This document shows positions 53,501 through 61,553 of a DNA stretch of 64,000 bases, piece by piece (positions within the stretch are counted from its first letter, which is position 1; the number at the start of each line of letters is the position of its first letter). A model generated the notes under the pieces. That model made no database searches. It was not told where the DNA came from and worked only from the letters and a program-made list of their open reading frames with translations. The DNA is taken from NCBI RefSeq assembly GCF_001045445.1, contig NZ_LFNF01000002.1, positions 372,001 through 436,000 of the forward strand, given 5' to 3'. A program made the translations under genes and the position numbers. This DNA comes from Chryseobacterium sp. BLS98 (GTDB lineage Bacteria > Bacteroidota > Bacteroidia > Flavobacteriales > Weeksellaceae).

Positions 53501-55258
53501 ATTGGCGGCACTGGCAGGAAACAAGAAAGAACCCGAAGTTGCACTGCCTGCCTGGAGCGTAACATTAGTAACGGCTCCAGTGTTCTGTACTTTCCACATC
53601 CGGTTAAGCGTATTCACTACACAAGAGCTTGCCAAAGCTGTAGGCGTTGTTGCAGGTGCAGCGTTGACAGTTAAGGCACCATTATTATCACCCATCAACA
53701 AATAATTACCGTCTGCAAGTACGCCATTGTTCAGCGCATTGGTGGTGGTAATACTTGTATCTTTTGATACCACTAAAAAATCATAGCCTGTTGTAGAGGT
53801 CATCTGGCTCTGGCTTTGTTTTTGGTTCAGACCTTCTGCTACCAGTTCTCTACCGATCCCAAATACACGGTTTATATATAACCCATTATTGCTGGGTGTA
53901 GTTGTAGTAACGTTATATATAGGCGTACCCAAAGTATTTAAATAGTCGTGTGCCAGGGTTATCCCATATTTAATGGCTAAATAGCTATTAACCTGTTGCT
54001 CTTGTGTTGTAGAAAGCTTGAACGGATAATAGATTGCTTCCGGAATTCTTGCAGTATTTATGGCACCGGCACCAGGATCAGTCGTTGTTCCAAATCTTAG
54101 GTTGTAGCTAGCATTGGAAACTACGTTTGAAAGTGCGTTCACAGAGGTACCGTTCATACCGTTGGCACTTGCAAATAATGGGTTGGTATTGCTTGGTGCC
54201 GCAGCACCCAAAACCTGTCCCAATGAACCTGTCAATAATTTAGGTTCATAAGCGGTCCATGCACTTGTTGCTGCTGCACCAGACCCTTGAATAGCTGTCT
54301 GTGTACCATTAGAAGTCTTATAAGTTCCAAAATAACTATTAGCAATAGGGGTTTGTCCGGTGGTAGTGGTATTTGTATGCAAAAATAACCAGGCAGTCTG
54401 TCCTGTCCCAGATGTATAATTGGCTACGGTAAATATACTTTTTGTAGCCCCCCTGTAACTTAAACCTTTTTGATTGGCACCAACACCAAAAAAATCATCG
54501 CCATCAAAAGGCACACCGGGGTTAAAGTTAATTTGGGTATTCACTGACGTACTTGAGCTACCATTGCTGCTCGAAATGTAAGTCATATCACCATTGCCTG
54601 CATAATCAGGTGCTTTATTAAGCCAGGCATTTATCTTATCCACTCCAGCTCCACCATAGTTAGCGGTAACAGCAAGATCAGATGCTTTATACCAAGCTGT
54701 TAGTTTACTGTTGTCTGTCCGTACAAAACGGCCGTCAACATCTGTCGGCAATGTAAAGCCTGTTGCACCTGCCGGCACAGCAGTGAACTTCAAAGAGGCA
54801 GAATTATCACCTCCCAGTTCATAATATTTTACCTTGATTGTGTGATCACCTGTAGTAAGGTTTACTGTAGTGGTAACAGTACTAGTCTGAGCTGAAACTA
54901 CCAGATTATTATCTATGTATAGCCATATCCTATCATCAGCTGCCACGCTAAACGTATAGTTTCCTGCAGTGGTAATCTCAAGAGTCCCGGTATATTCCAT
55001 ACCGTAATAATCGGCATCTATATTATTGAACTCCGTACCGGTAATCTTGTTGCTGTAGCCGGTATTACCTGGTGTGGCATTAGATGTGCCTGCACCAAAG
55101 CCTGTCTGATCACTAAATGTGCCATTGTAATAATCTGCTTTGTATCCCCTGGTGCTTCCTGTAGAAACACCACCGGGATATTGGGCCTGCGTTTTTATTA
55201 CCCCCGAAAGCAAAAATAACGGCAGTAATAAGTGTATATATTTAAATCTATATCGCAT
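47555..55258 (-). CDS. Giant modular surface protein: PA14 and repeated LamG-like/DUF8202-type modules
   Basis: A 2567-residue exported protein with signal peptide MRYRFKYIHLLLPLFLLSGVIKTQAQ. A PA14-type domain (about 30-160; YNGTFSDQTGFG, YTFSVAADDRIWLYIDNN) comes first. It then repeats a module of a LamG/concanavalin-like part (FGGGDNYYTS-type strands, INSYLGIKYSI) and an IgG-like part marked by GIGRDDCxxLNQ. Five such marks are seen, at about 466, 906, 1526, 1956 and 2384. Modules are joined by PGGV/PGGN (about 27, 638, 1064, 1683 and 2126). A second PA14-like part follows the third joint. The C-terminus lacks a clear T9SS tail (ends RVRLK). It likely binds glycans or surfaces. It starts 20 bases after the 55279 gene. 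Confidence 0.85.
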   Translation of the reverse strand: MRYRFKYIHLLLPLFLLSGVIKTQAQYPGGVSTGSTRGYKADYYNGTFSDQTGFGAGTSNATPGNTGYSNKITGTEFNNIDADYYGMEYTGTLEITTAGNYTFSVAADDRIWLYIDNNLVVSAQTSTVTTTVNLTTGDHTIKVKYYELGGDNSASLKFTAVPAGATGFTLPTDVDGRFVRTDNSKLTAWYKASDLAVTANYGGAGVDKINAWLNKAPDYAGNGDMTYISSSNGSSSTSVNTQINFNPGVPFDGDDFFGVGANQKGLSYRGATKSIFTVANYTSGTGQTAWLFLHTNTTTTGQTPIANSYFGTYKTSNGTQTAIQGSGAAATSAWTAYEPKLLTGSLGQVLGAAAPSNTNPLFASANGMNGTSVNALSNVVSNASYNLRFGTTTDPGAGAINTARIPEAIYYPFKLSTTQEQQVNSYLAIKYGITLAHDYLNTLGTPIYNVTTTTPSNNGLYINRVFGIGRELVAEGLNQKQSQSQMTSTTGYDFLVVSKDTSITTTNALNNGVLADGNYLLMGDNNGALTVNAAPATTPTALASSCVVNTLNRMWKVQNTGAVTNVTLQAGSATSGSFLFPASAANVSIWIDATGTGNFTNATVVSASSVTAAGVATFKGVNLPNGSVFTFGWSLTSPGGVSTGLTLWTKADDPNLALGNVGVWADFSPNKNNLSRGAGGGMTKVDNKFNYNPSVYFGGGDNYYTSSINPLGMNGINKYAEFYVLTGKGGFTSGEQWDEIITLGGDNHRWENSVVGLSGGSYGVYGNGTANGATGSSVFPTMANLGLYSNTADGTNAILRTNGVIRTTNPTSANLSLSGNFRIGTDVVDAGGSNWNNFYVPELIVYNTNLSATQITQINSYLGIKYSIPLADGTSTDYLASDGITKPWIADANYKYGVFGIGRDDCSGLNQRQSKAYVDGTDNVAFGLTTLATTNAANTGSFAANKQFIMIANDNGVFSATTANVPPTYASCNAARYVRSWKVKNTGAVTNMLQVTVGDTTNKIPANWNKVALAVDTDGDGNFATGTTAFFYATNILGGVATFDNVVLNDGVVFTVVSTIGYPGGVSKPTGTSIAATIAGVDYMNGLAYKMYRTNGTSNRNLGTIPFTDGANGDILSSTGYLNNTASFSAFAAAKGGASDLTNFGVELTGKLNITNTLSTYRFQLTGDDQAYFEIKNSSGTLMSVPLTITANATTASATDISLPAGLYDIIVRGANNGGAANFDLKWSTNSGGAYTAIPDNMFLIPAAAVGLSAWYQSDDNALAVNADGANLNTLAWNDLSGNGNTVIGNGDPTYYYTTSNNTGIGGIRNYNPSIYFTKDWFYRSGYLNGFAYGRTAKSIFATGSNNNNTTNGETMYSAFGRDNGTGTNFGITRLSGGTLQLFTASNNLNEGTAFYNSANYTTDIISGQLSSAGLGKIYANGASRLSATLPTPAFNTQFNDNDQLQVGSGPDYSGRNYAGNLNEIVYYPWELSALERQKVNSYLAIKWGITLDQTTPTNYIASDGSTVWNASLNADFNLDITGIGRDDCGNLNQKQSTSTDGGDIISIGRGSIAANNLVNTNTFTNNLNFMMFGHNANVFTTNTNTMPATLAGCYVKVDREWLVQSTGTPGSVNVEVGKNGLLSINAANYKPVLLITDIQGNYTNAAIVNVTRVYQGKAYFDNVTQLTNGKYFTLAYINAAPGGVTTNMTTWFNVDYDLFTDAAQTQYVAADGDPVASINNMKFGATFSSVNQVNASYNPLYKPGTFNYNTGVLFDGVNDVLASTSNINSSDYRSTTAMTSVFSGKVASSTGQVFWFHDNNGAGTVKTSLERTKAYWSNSTANILARNPALTVPEIYSFANSTSGSWRLYSNLNTVGTGTTNNTDVQNVSGRFRIGNDNLSGAGSPANFYLGEFVIYSDDKGAATSLDMRKIHSYMATKYGFTLDKTAMGTQYIASNGTPTYTDGNYWNRITGIGRDDCSALEQKQSFSQEAVGAMVKISNDAVNGMAATNATNTASFTADKSFLLFGDNNKSLTWNGVNSIVYSGTSLMRLNRVWRVKETGTISTVYLQVPGNTSTAAVTDKLPVPKNSATDPIYLIVANSASGGSFNNPVVVPMIPNGTDWTVTYDFTDGDYYTFATVATCLAPGGNSDGLTSWYRADNKSNGTIAVTNGTMVDETGNYLLTRNGTGTATVNAGTPASNYNKTLALASGAFLQTGSTLSETAITANNAGTLYGVALGINSTGLFGLSRSNYDLAGVFGVASFGNLGVPNTGTPVANAPNFWSTVQNNGVTYGSVNGTTATGTANNVTLLANSTNSLRVGAYYATTTLTPGNNTFMEAFSYNRALSTAEQQVLNSYLAIKNGQTLPHNYYSPAYDGTNALATTIYDITAPYSNRIFGVGNDISGCLAQNQSTSALTGSMLKISIEGAIMAENSGIQSKWLQDRSYIVMGDDNGLLTWSTANKPKTLAGNTCVNRIARQWKVTTTNTVPALWVTIPDSTNTLSATKLNTVPANNDVYVVVSDQADFTSAMATQQVVKMTLNPTSKEWEASIDLDANLTRYITFIYQPPVCGLPCVPVNPATSRVRLK

Positions 55259-55278
55259 CTTATGTTTTTTTATGGTTA

Positions 55279-56037
55279 TTATGGTCTAGGTAACTTTCTA
55301 AGTACCATTACAATATTCATAAAAGAACACGCAGATGCTGTACCTGTAACATCGTAAGTCAGCAGGCCATTATCCGTAATACTCACATTTGCAAATACTG
55401 ATGTATCATAAGCCGTAATGTAAAAATCAAAATAGCGGGCATCATACACGGGTATGGTTGCGTTCTCCGTAGTTGCATTTTTCACCAAGGGACTGTTACC
55501 TGTTCCGGAAAACTGTTTTACATATTCATTATAAATATTTAATGTCTGTCCGTTTTGTATTAAAGTAGTGCTGATACTGATACTAGGTGTGTAGATAAAC
55601 CTGATAGGATCTACAATACCAATACTTGTGGGAGTAGGATTGGTAAGGCCGTAAGTTGCCGTTAAAGCTCCGCCGCCACTGCCAATAGCCTTCCATAAGT
55701 TGGCTCCGGAATCAAAGTAATAGTATCCGATAGCCGTCACATTGGCTCTCGTGGCTAAAGTGTCTCCTCCGGAAACATCTGTAACATAGATAAGGGCTCC
55801 TGCCTGATTAGCACCGTAAGTAGCCGTATTACCAGTGAGTTCTGCTCTCGTTAAGCGAGGTGCAAGCAAACCTAAAGTCTGTGCATTGTCTATAGCTCCC
55901 GTACCGTCTAAGTTGGCTCGTTTTGCGTTGACATCCATTGTAGCTTTAGGTGAACTGGTATTGATACCGACCTGTCCGAATACGAGAACGTTGAAGAGCA
56001 GGGTTATAAATAGTATAAGTTTATTTGTAATTTTCAT
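55279..56037 (-). CDS. Secreted protein ahead of the giant modular gene
   Basis: A 252-residue exported protein with signal peptide MKITNKLILFITLLFNVLVFG. Mature sequence QVGINTSSPKATMDVNAK, LLAPRLTRAELTGNTATYGANQAGALIY and AIGYYYFDSGANLWKAIG is homologous to the protein at 46610. The C-terminal half (TSISTTLIQNGQTLNIYNEYVKQF, YDARYFDFYITAYD) is beta-rich. It is the first gene of a unit with the giant protein, 20 bases upstream. Possibly a base or adapter for the larger surface protein (inference). Confidence 0.75.
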   Translation of the reverse strand: MKITNKLILFITLLFNVLVFGQVGINTSSPKATMDVNAKRANLDGTGAIDNAQTLGLLAPRLTRAELTGNTATYGANQAGALIYVTDVSGGDTLATRANVTAIGYYYFDSGANLWKAIGSGGGALTATYGLTNPTPTSIGIVDPIRFIYTPSISISTTLIQNGQTLNIYNEYVKQFSGTGNSPLVKNATTENATIPVYDARYFDFYITAYDTSVFANVSITDNGLLTYDVTGTASACSFMNIVMVLRKLPRP

Positions 56038-56181
56038 AACATTGTATGTTTTAAAAGGGTTTTTAATAAAAAAAGAATGTGTTTTTATTTATGATTTGCT
56101 GCCTATTGACCTCCCTCATTTTATATTAAAAAACATAGAAAATAAAAGTGTTTCATACGGTATAATATAAATTCATGATGG

Positions 56182-56901
56182 TTACACATTTGCATTATTC
56201 ATTGTTAATAAGGATTTTAGATACATTACAGAGGTTGGCGGCGGCCGTGTGGTATGCTTACTAAGAAAACATATTGTTCTATAAATACATTCGTGTTTTA
56301 TGATTCCATAAACCGAATAATCATTGAACAAAAAAGTATTGTATAAAACCGCATTATTAATAAATACAGTGGATGCGGAACTGATGATACAAACACTGTC
56401 ATTTCTTGTAGAATTGTAAATATGAGAAGATGACTGTATGGGTACTGATAAAAAATTATTTACAGATAATACTGGCTTATCATTATTTACTTTAACCGGA
56501 ATTCCTTTATGGGTAACACTTTTCTTCGGCTTTTCATTAGTATGGTTTGCTAATGAATTTAATTTGGGTTTTGTTTCGCTATAATTGATATACAAGGTTG
56601 TATCACTGAAGATCTTTTCTACATTTTTAACGATTGTGCCTTCTATAATGTAAACATTACCACCTTCAAAAGGGCTTGCAGATGGCTGAATATCTGGATT
56701 GTTCAGGTCATCAACGTTATGAGTTTTCACACCATCTACTATAGATAGATTTATATCACCTTTTATAAAAATCTGCGGGAAACTAAATTTTGGCAAAAGC
56801 AATACAATACAGAAAATTAATTTCCTATATCCTACACTTACTGTTTGACAAAAAACAGTAAAGATTGTACGAAATAATTTGTTGTAAAATAGTATTGACA
56901 C
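56182..56901 (-). CDS. Hypothetical exported protein
   Basis: A 239-residue frame starting with GTG at 56899-56901; no nearby ATG serves better. A hydrophobic stretch, RKLIFCIVLLLPKFSFPQ, ends like a signal peptide, and the mature part begins IFIKGDINLSIVDGVKTHNVDD. A further region is rich in Asn, Ser and Lys. A possible role in the neighbouring surface system is suggested only by place, between the giant-protein operon and the TPR-LuxR regulators. Family not recognised; the start is uncertain. Confidence 0.5.
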   Translation of the reverse strand: MSILFYNKLFRTIFTVFCQTVSVGYRKLIFCIVLLLPKFSFPQIFIKGDINLSIVDGVKTHNVDDLNNPDIQPSASPFEGGNVYIIEGTIVKNVEKIFSDTTLYINYSETKPKLNSLANHTNEKPKKSVTHKGIPVKVNNDKPVLSVNNFLSVPIQSSSHIYNSTRNDSVCIISSASTVFINNAVLYNTFLFNDYSVYGIIKHECIYRTICFLSKHTTRPPPTSVMYLKSLLTMNNANV

Positions 56902-57057
56902 TTTAATTGCTACTAAATAGTTATAGTCTATTTAATGTTAGCAAATTTGGAAATTAGGGAATATAGAAGGTACTCTAATCTACTTATCAGGGATACTTAC
57001 ATCTACGCAAGTGCCTATAATACTATGAATTTTAAATGTATAAAAAGTAAATGATTT

Positions 57058-58653
57058 TTAAAAAGTCAAATTATTTAGCCAAATACTTATATTTTCCTGT
57101 GATGGAATATTCATTTTTTTGCGAATCCTGTATTTTTTAGATTCGATAGATCGTATTGAAGAATTGGTGATCTGAGCTATTTCTTTGGTAGAAAGATTAA
57201 GTTTTAATAGAAAGCATACTTCCAACTCGGTGATTACCCAGTTGGGGTAATTGGTTATAATACCTTTAGAAAATATGGGGAATTTCTGTTTAAATCCTTG
57301 CATAAAGGCTAGATTATTTTCATAAGCAAGCTGATAAAGCTCCTCCAGTTCTTTTGTTGTAACAATATCAATTTTCTTCTCGGTAGAAATGGTGTGAACA
57401 TCTTTAAATTGTAAAGCCTTTTTATTTCCATTTTTAAATAAACCTGAAATTCTGCTTTTCAGGCTTTTATTATTTAAATTAACAATAGGGATTGTATTAT
57501 TGGTTTCTTCACCATCCATATTATAAGATAATGTCTGTTCCTCCTGATACTTTTTGGTAGTCATTTTTTTATCTACCCATATAATGTAGATGATGCAGAG
57601 GATAATAACAAAAAATAATCCGGCTAAAAGATAATACCAGACTACCGATGAAGCTGCAAGTTCTTCATTATTGATTTTTTTGAAGTTATTTCTAAGCATT
57701 TTCTTTTCTTCAATATTTATACTGTCAGATAGGTTTCTATATTGTTTCAGATAAAAAGCTTCATGCTCATAATCTTTAAGCTTTCCATAAACATCTGAAG
57801 TAGGAATATAAATACTCAGTAAAAAGTATGGCATATTATATTTTTTGGCTAGAGAAATAGCTTTCAGAAAATATTCAAGGGCTTCCTCATTTCTATCTTG
57901 TTTTTGCCGGATAATACCCATTTCCAAATAAATTGAAACACAGTTTCTTTTATCTCTAACTTCTTTCTGAAAAATCTCTGCATCTTTTAGATAGGTTTCG
58001 GCTATATTATATTCTTTTTTTCTAGAATATATACTACCAATATATGTATTCGCGGCAGCTATAAAACCAGACCGGAATATATTTTTTTTGCTTAATTTCT
58101 TAGCTTCATTATACATTAGTTTACCATAATATAATTCTGCAACAGTATCTTTTGGTGAAAGGCCGGAAAAACCATAATAAATATTATATTTTACCATCCC
58201 TTTTAAATCATTATCGGGAATATTGCTGCTAATTTCCAAAGCTTTATCAAAAAAAAATTTAGCTTGCCCTTTATATCCTAAACGAAACAAAACCATCCCT
58301 TTATAATAGAATAAGTAGGCACTACTTTCATAATCTCCAATTTCTTCAGCCAATGGAAGTCCTTCTGCTACTTTATTTAAGCATTCATGATAATTACCAC
58401 GAGTGTCTTCCAGATAAATATTAGAAAATAAAACCAAAGATTTTACCATTCCTTTTTTATATTGTATTTCTTTGGATTGGTAATAGACTTCTGTAGATAA
58501 TCTTAACATTTCCTGCTCTCCTAAATCTTCATAAACATTAACATCATTAAGAATAGTTATCAGACTATCTATTTTTTTAATTGAGAAGCTATTTTGAGCA
58601 TGAATTACATTAAAATTAATAATTAATAAAAAAATAATCGATCTAATCATCAT
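57058..58653 (-). CDS. Membrane-anchored TPR/LuxR-type regulator, copy 1
   Basis: A 531-residue protein. A signal peptide (MMIRSIIFLLIINFNVIHAQ) precedes a series of TPR-like helices (about 25-330; CLNKVAEGLPLAEEIGDYESSAYLFYYKG, YNIAETYLKDAEIFQKEV). One membrane helix follows (VVWYYLLAGLFFVIILCIIYIIW, about 338-360), then a cytoplasmic tail with a LuxR/GerE-type HTH at the C-terminus (ELEVCFLLKLNLSTKEIAQITNSS, SIESKKYRIRKKM). So the sensor TPR part is periplasmic and the DNA-binding part cytoplasmic. Its paralogue is next to it. Likely a one-component regulator, perhaps of the upstream surface genes (inference). Confidence 0.85.
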   Translation of the reverse strand: MMIRSIIFLLIINFNVIHAQNSFSIKKIDSLITILNDVNVYEDLGEQEMLRLSTEVYYQSKEIQYKKGMVKSLVLFSNIYLEDTRGNYHECLNKVAEGLPLAEEIGDYESSAYLFYYKGMVLFRLGYKGQAKFFFDKALEISSNIPDNDLKGMVKYNIYYGFSGLSPKDTVAELYYGKLMYNEAKKLSKKNIFRSGFIAAANTYIGSIYSRKKEYNIAETYLKDAEIFQKEVRDKRNCVSIYLEMGIIRQKQDRNEEALEYFLKAISLAKKYNMPYFLLSIYIPTSDVYGKLKDYEHEAFYLKQYRNLSDSINIEEKKMLRNNFKKINNEELAASSVVWYYLLAGLFFVIILCIIYIIWVDKKMTTKKYQEEQTLSYNMDGEETNNTIPIVNLNNKSLKSRISGLFKNGNKKALQFKDVHTISTEKKIDIVTTKELEELYQLAYENNLAFMQGFKQKFPIFSKGIITNYPNWVITELEVCFLLKLNLSTKEIAQITNSSIRSIESKKYRIRKKMNIPSQENISIWLNNLTF

Positions 58654-58749
58654 ATTGTTGTTTTTCTAAATACATTAATATAAAACAACAGGTATATTGG
58701 CGTTTTGTTGTTTTATTATTTACCTTTTGATTGACTAAAATTAAAATAG

Positions 58750-58773
58750 CTGCGATTTGGGAAAAGATCGCAG
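58750..58773 (-). terminator. Hairpin between the two TPR-LuxR genes
   Basis: CTGCGAT / ATCGCAG with a 10-base loop, followed on the minus strand by CTATTTTAATTTT, 140 bases past the stop of the 58916 gene. Confidence 0.4.
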
Positions 58774-58915
58774 ATTATAATTAAGCGTTTAAAGAGGTTA
58801 AATATGAAGAATAGAGTTTAAAGATAATACTCTGATTTACGTATATATTATACGCAGATATACGCAAATGCCTATACCATTACAATCTTTGAGAATAAAA
58901 AAGACGAAAATTTCG

Positions 58916-60424
58916 CTAAAAAGGTGAGTTATTCAGCCAAACGCTTATATCCTGCTGTGATGGAATCTCCATTTTTTTTCGGATTCTATATTTTTTTGAT
59001 TCTATAGAACGTATGGAAGAATTGGTGATCTGAGCGATTTCTTTTGTTGAAAAATTCAGTTTTAACAGCAAGCATACTTCTAATTCATTACTCGTCCAAT
59101 TGGGATAGGTCGTCGTAATATTTTTGTAGAATATTGGAAAATGATATCTGAATTTCTGTATAAAGGCCAGATTATTTTCAAAGGCAAGCTGATAGAGCTC
59201 TTCCAGTTCTTTTGCTGTGGGCTCGTTATCTTTTAGATTTACAACTCGTGTAATAGTTTCAGGAGCTTTATTACTGTTATTATCTGATACTATTTCTTGT
59301 TTTATTTTAGCAGGTATTTTCTTTTTACGAATGAATAATGCAATAGCAACAGAACAAATTAAAACAAAAAGTCCGGATAAAGTATAATACAATATTTCTG
59401 GAAAATATGATTTCTTTTCGCTAATCAGTCTTTTTGCAGTATCTCTAATTGCTTTTTTTTCTGCAGCATTTAAACTGTCTGTTAGAGATTTATTTTTCTT
59501 CAAATAGAGTGCTTCATTTTTATAATCTTGGTTTTTAGCATATACTTCTGCAAGACTATAGTAAACAGCAGGCAAATAAGAAGGAGTATTATATTTTTTT
59601 ATAAAATAAATAGCTTCTAAATTATAATCGATAGCCTCTTTATTTCTGTTTTGCATTTCGCGAATATAGGCCAGGTTGATATAGATAACAACCAGGTACC
59701 TTTGATTTTTCATCTTCATCTGTAAAAATTCTGCATTCTTTAAGTACTTCTCTGCTTCATCATATTTTTTTTCTAACAAATACACATTACCTAATCCCAA
59801 AACACCTGAAAGAAGAAAACCTGGTTTTTCAGGATCTTTTTCACTTATTTTTTGAGCTTCATCATGAATTAGTTTTGCATACTTTATAGCAGTTTGATTT
59901 GATTTGGATCTAAAATAAATGGTGAAATACCCCTTATAAATACTCGCTCTTACTTTATATTTCTTATTATTATCTAAAATTTTATCACTAAGAATCAATG
60001 CCTTATCTAATAACTCTATGGCTTGATCTTTATATTGTATATTAGATAAACTCAAACTTTTATAATATAACAGGTACGCCTGGCTTTCATAATCTTCAAG
60101 CTCTTCCGCCAATAAAAGTCCTTCTGATATTTTGTCTAAGCCTTCCTGATAATTGCTGCCATTGTTTTGCATATTTAATGTATAAATACGACCAAAAGAA
60201 ACTAAAGCTTTCAACATACCTTTCTTATAGCCGGCTTCTTTTGACTGGTAGTAAATTTCTGTACATATCAGTAACATTTCTTTTTCTCCTTTATCCTGAT
60301 ATGCATCAACAACATTCACAATTTTAATCAAACTATCTATCTTTTGATTTACATTATGATCCTGAGCTAGAATTATATTAGAGCCAATTATTGAAAATAA
60401 AAAAAATACTACAAATATCCTCAT
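58916..60424 (-). CDS. Membrane-anchored TPR/LuxR-type regulator, copy 2
   Basis: The ATG at 60424 gives a normal signal peptide (MRIFVVFFLFSIIGSNIILAQ); a longer frame needs GTG. The 502-residue protein has TPR-like helices (EGLDKISEGLLLAEELEDYESQAYLLYYKS, DEAEKYLKNAEFLQMKM), one membrane helix (ILYYTLSGLFVLICSVAIALFI) and a C-terminal LuxR-type HTH (LEVCLLLKLNFSTKEIAQITNSSIRSIES). It is an obvious paralogue of copy 1 with the same architecture and a near-identical HTH, so both probably recognise the same operator. Tandem duplication likely. A hairpin and 260 bases separate them. Confidence 0.85.
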   Translation of the reverse strand: MRIFVVFFLFSIIGSNIILAQDHNVNQKIDSLIKIVNVVDAYQDKGEKEMLLICTEIYYQSKEAGYKKGMLKALVSFGRIYTLNMQNNGSNYQEGLDKISEGLLLAEELEDYESQAYLLYYKSLSLSNIQYKDQAIELLDKALILSDKILDNNKKYKVRASIYKGYFTIYFRSKSNQTAIKYAKLIHDEAQKISEKDPEKPGFLLSGVLGLGNVYLLEKKYDEAEKYLKNAEFLQMKMKNQRYLVVIYINLAYIREMQNRNKEAIDYNLEAIYFIKKYNTPSYLPAVYYSLAEVYAKNQDYKNEALYLKKNKSLTDSLNAAEKKAIRDTAKRLISEKKSYFPEILYYTLSGLFVLICSVAIALFIRKKKIPAKIKQEIVSDNNSNKAPETITRVVNLKDNEPTAKELEELYQLAFENNLAFIQKFRYHFPIFYKNITTTYPNWTSNELEVCLLLKLNFSTKEIAQITNSSIRSIESKKYRIRKKMEIPSQQDISVWLNNSPF

Positions 60425-60931
60425 ATTAGGAATTATTATTAAAATAATAAGACATAAACCCATCACAAATTAAACATTAACTCATTTATGCTTAATTATC
60501 TACAAATTTAAATAAATAATGGTAAAAAATAAATGTCACCAAATATTTTATTTTAAAAGAGCACTTAAAGAAGAGATATTTAATATTTAAGAAAAAATCA
60601 TTTGGTACATAACCATATAGCTAGGTAATTATCATCTCCCATTTTTAATTTCCAGGATATAAAAAGATGCATAAACTAATATAGGATCAATGAAAGAGAG
60701 TTATTATTTATTGTATTAAAAGTCAAATAAAAATACAGGATCGCCAAGGAAAAGAAGATTGTTTTCCAAATAAAAATCCCTCTAAACATTACATTTAAGG
60801 GTCATTGTATTATTGTAATTAGAATCTATATGCGTTTAAAACACTACCTACTTCCTTTTTATTCAGGTTTACATAAAAGTAATGGAACATTTAGCAAACA
60901 ATTATTTTGCTCATATCATCCGCATGGCTGG
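60425..60931. other. AT-rich gap upstream of the TPR-LuxR genes
   Basis: About 500 AT-rich bases without a convincing gene. On the minus strand TAAATTTG (60510-60503) matches the -7 consensus, about 80 bases before the ATG at 60424, but has no TTG at -33. Confidence 0.4.
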
Positions 60932-61261
60932 TTACCTTGTTTTCTTCTGTTCAATTTTGACAAATGCTTTAATATTCAATACAATATAAACAGAATGAAA
61001 AATACCCAAATAAGCAAGTATTATTGCAGCAAATAGCATGTTATAATTCTTAAAAGCATCAACATAAAATGAAAAAAGAAATATGAGTAAAAAAACAATG
61101 CTATTACCAACAAAAATTAGTACACTCTTTTGATATTCAATAAAAAAATATAATCCCTGGCATATTGGAATTAGTAATAGAAAACCGAAATAAAAAAAAT
61201 AGCCTAAAGAATTAATAAATACTTGAAGTAAAAATGTTGGGCCAAAAACATAAAAATACAA
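60932..61261 (-). CDS. Small membrane protein, frame open upstream without a normal start codon
   Basis: The shortest conventional frame starts at TTG (61259-61261) and encodes 109 residues with about three membrane helices (FLLQVFINSLGYFFYFGFLLLIP, VLIFVGNSIVFLLIFLFSF, MLFAAIILAYLGIFHSVYIVL). The frame, however, stays open to 61435 and encodes plausible protein, a polar N-terminus and a membrane helix (YLITPLIISLSIVIYCIV), with no ATG or GTG. The start is therefore either atypical or lost by mutation. No family recognised. It might be a decayed gene. Confidence 0.4.
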   Translation of the reverse strand: MYFYVFGPTFLLQVFINSLGYFFYFGFLLLIPICQGLYFFIEYQKSVLIFVGNSIVFLLIFLFSFYVDAFKNYNMLFAAIILAYLGIFHSVYIVLNIKAFVKIEQKKTR

Positions 61262-61553
61262 ATATCTGTTATTGAAGATGTTAAAAATGTAATTATTTAC
61301 TATACAATAAATTACTATTGATAATGAAATTATCAGGGGCGTTATAAGATACTTGTAGTAAGCATAAAAATTACTATCATGATCAATATTAGGAAATTTA
61401 CAGCTTTCATTATGGTTATTATTTAATAAACAAAATTAAATAATTGCTACAGATTAAAAACCAATCAGTAAGAATTTTTTCTTGAAGCTCTTCAAAAGAA
61501 AAAGACTAATATTTGAATTTATGCAATATTCATATGGATTCACAGAAGACAGG

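Noticed and set aside
53190-53705. Plus-strand 171-codon open frame inside the giant gene
   Set aside because: It lies antisense to a continuous, repeat-structured protein with signal peptide; repetitive, low-stop DNA gives such frames by chance.
47555-55258. CRISPR-like or tandem DNA repeats
   Set aside because: The repeats are protein modules hundreds of residues long with diverged DNA, not short identical repeats with spacers.
57058-60424. Ordinary two-component kinases
   Set aside because: No histidine-kinase or receiver motifs; the C-terminus is a LuxR-type HTH.
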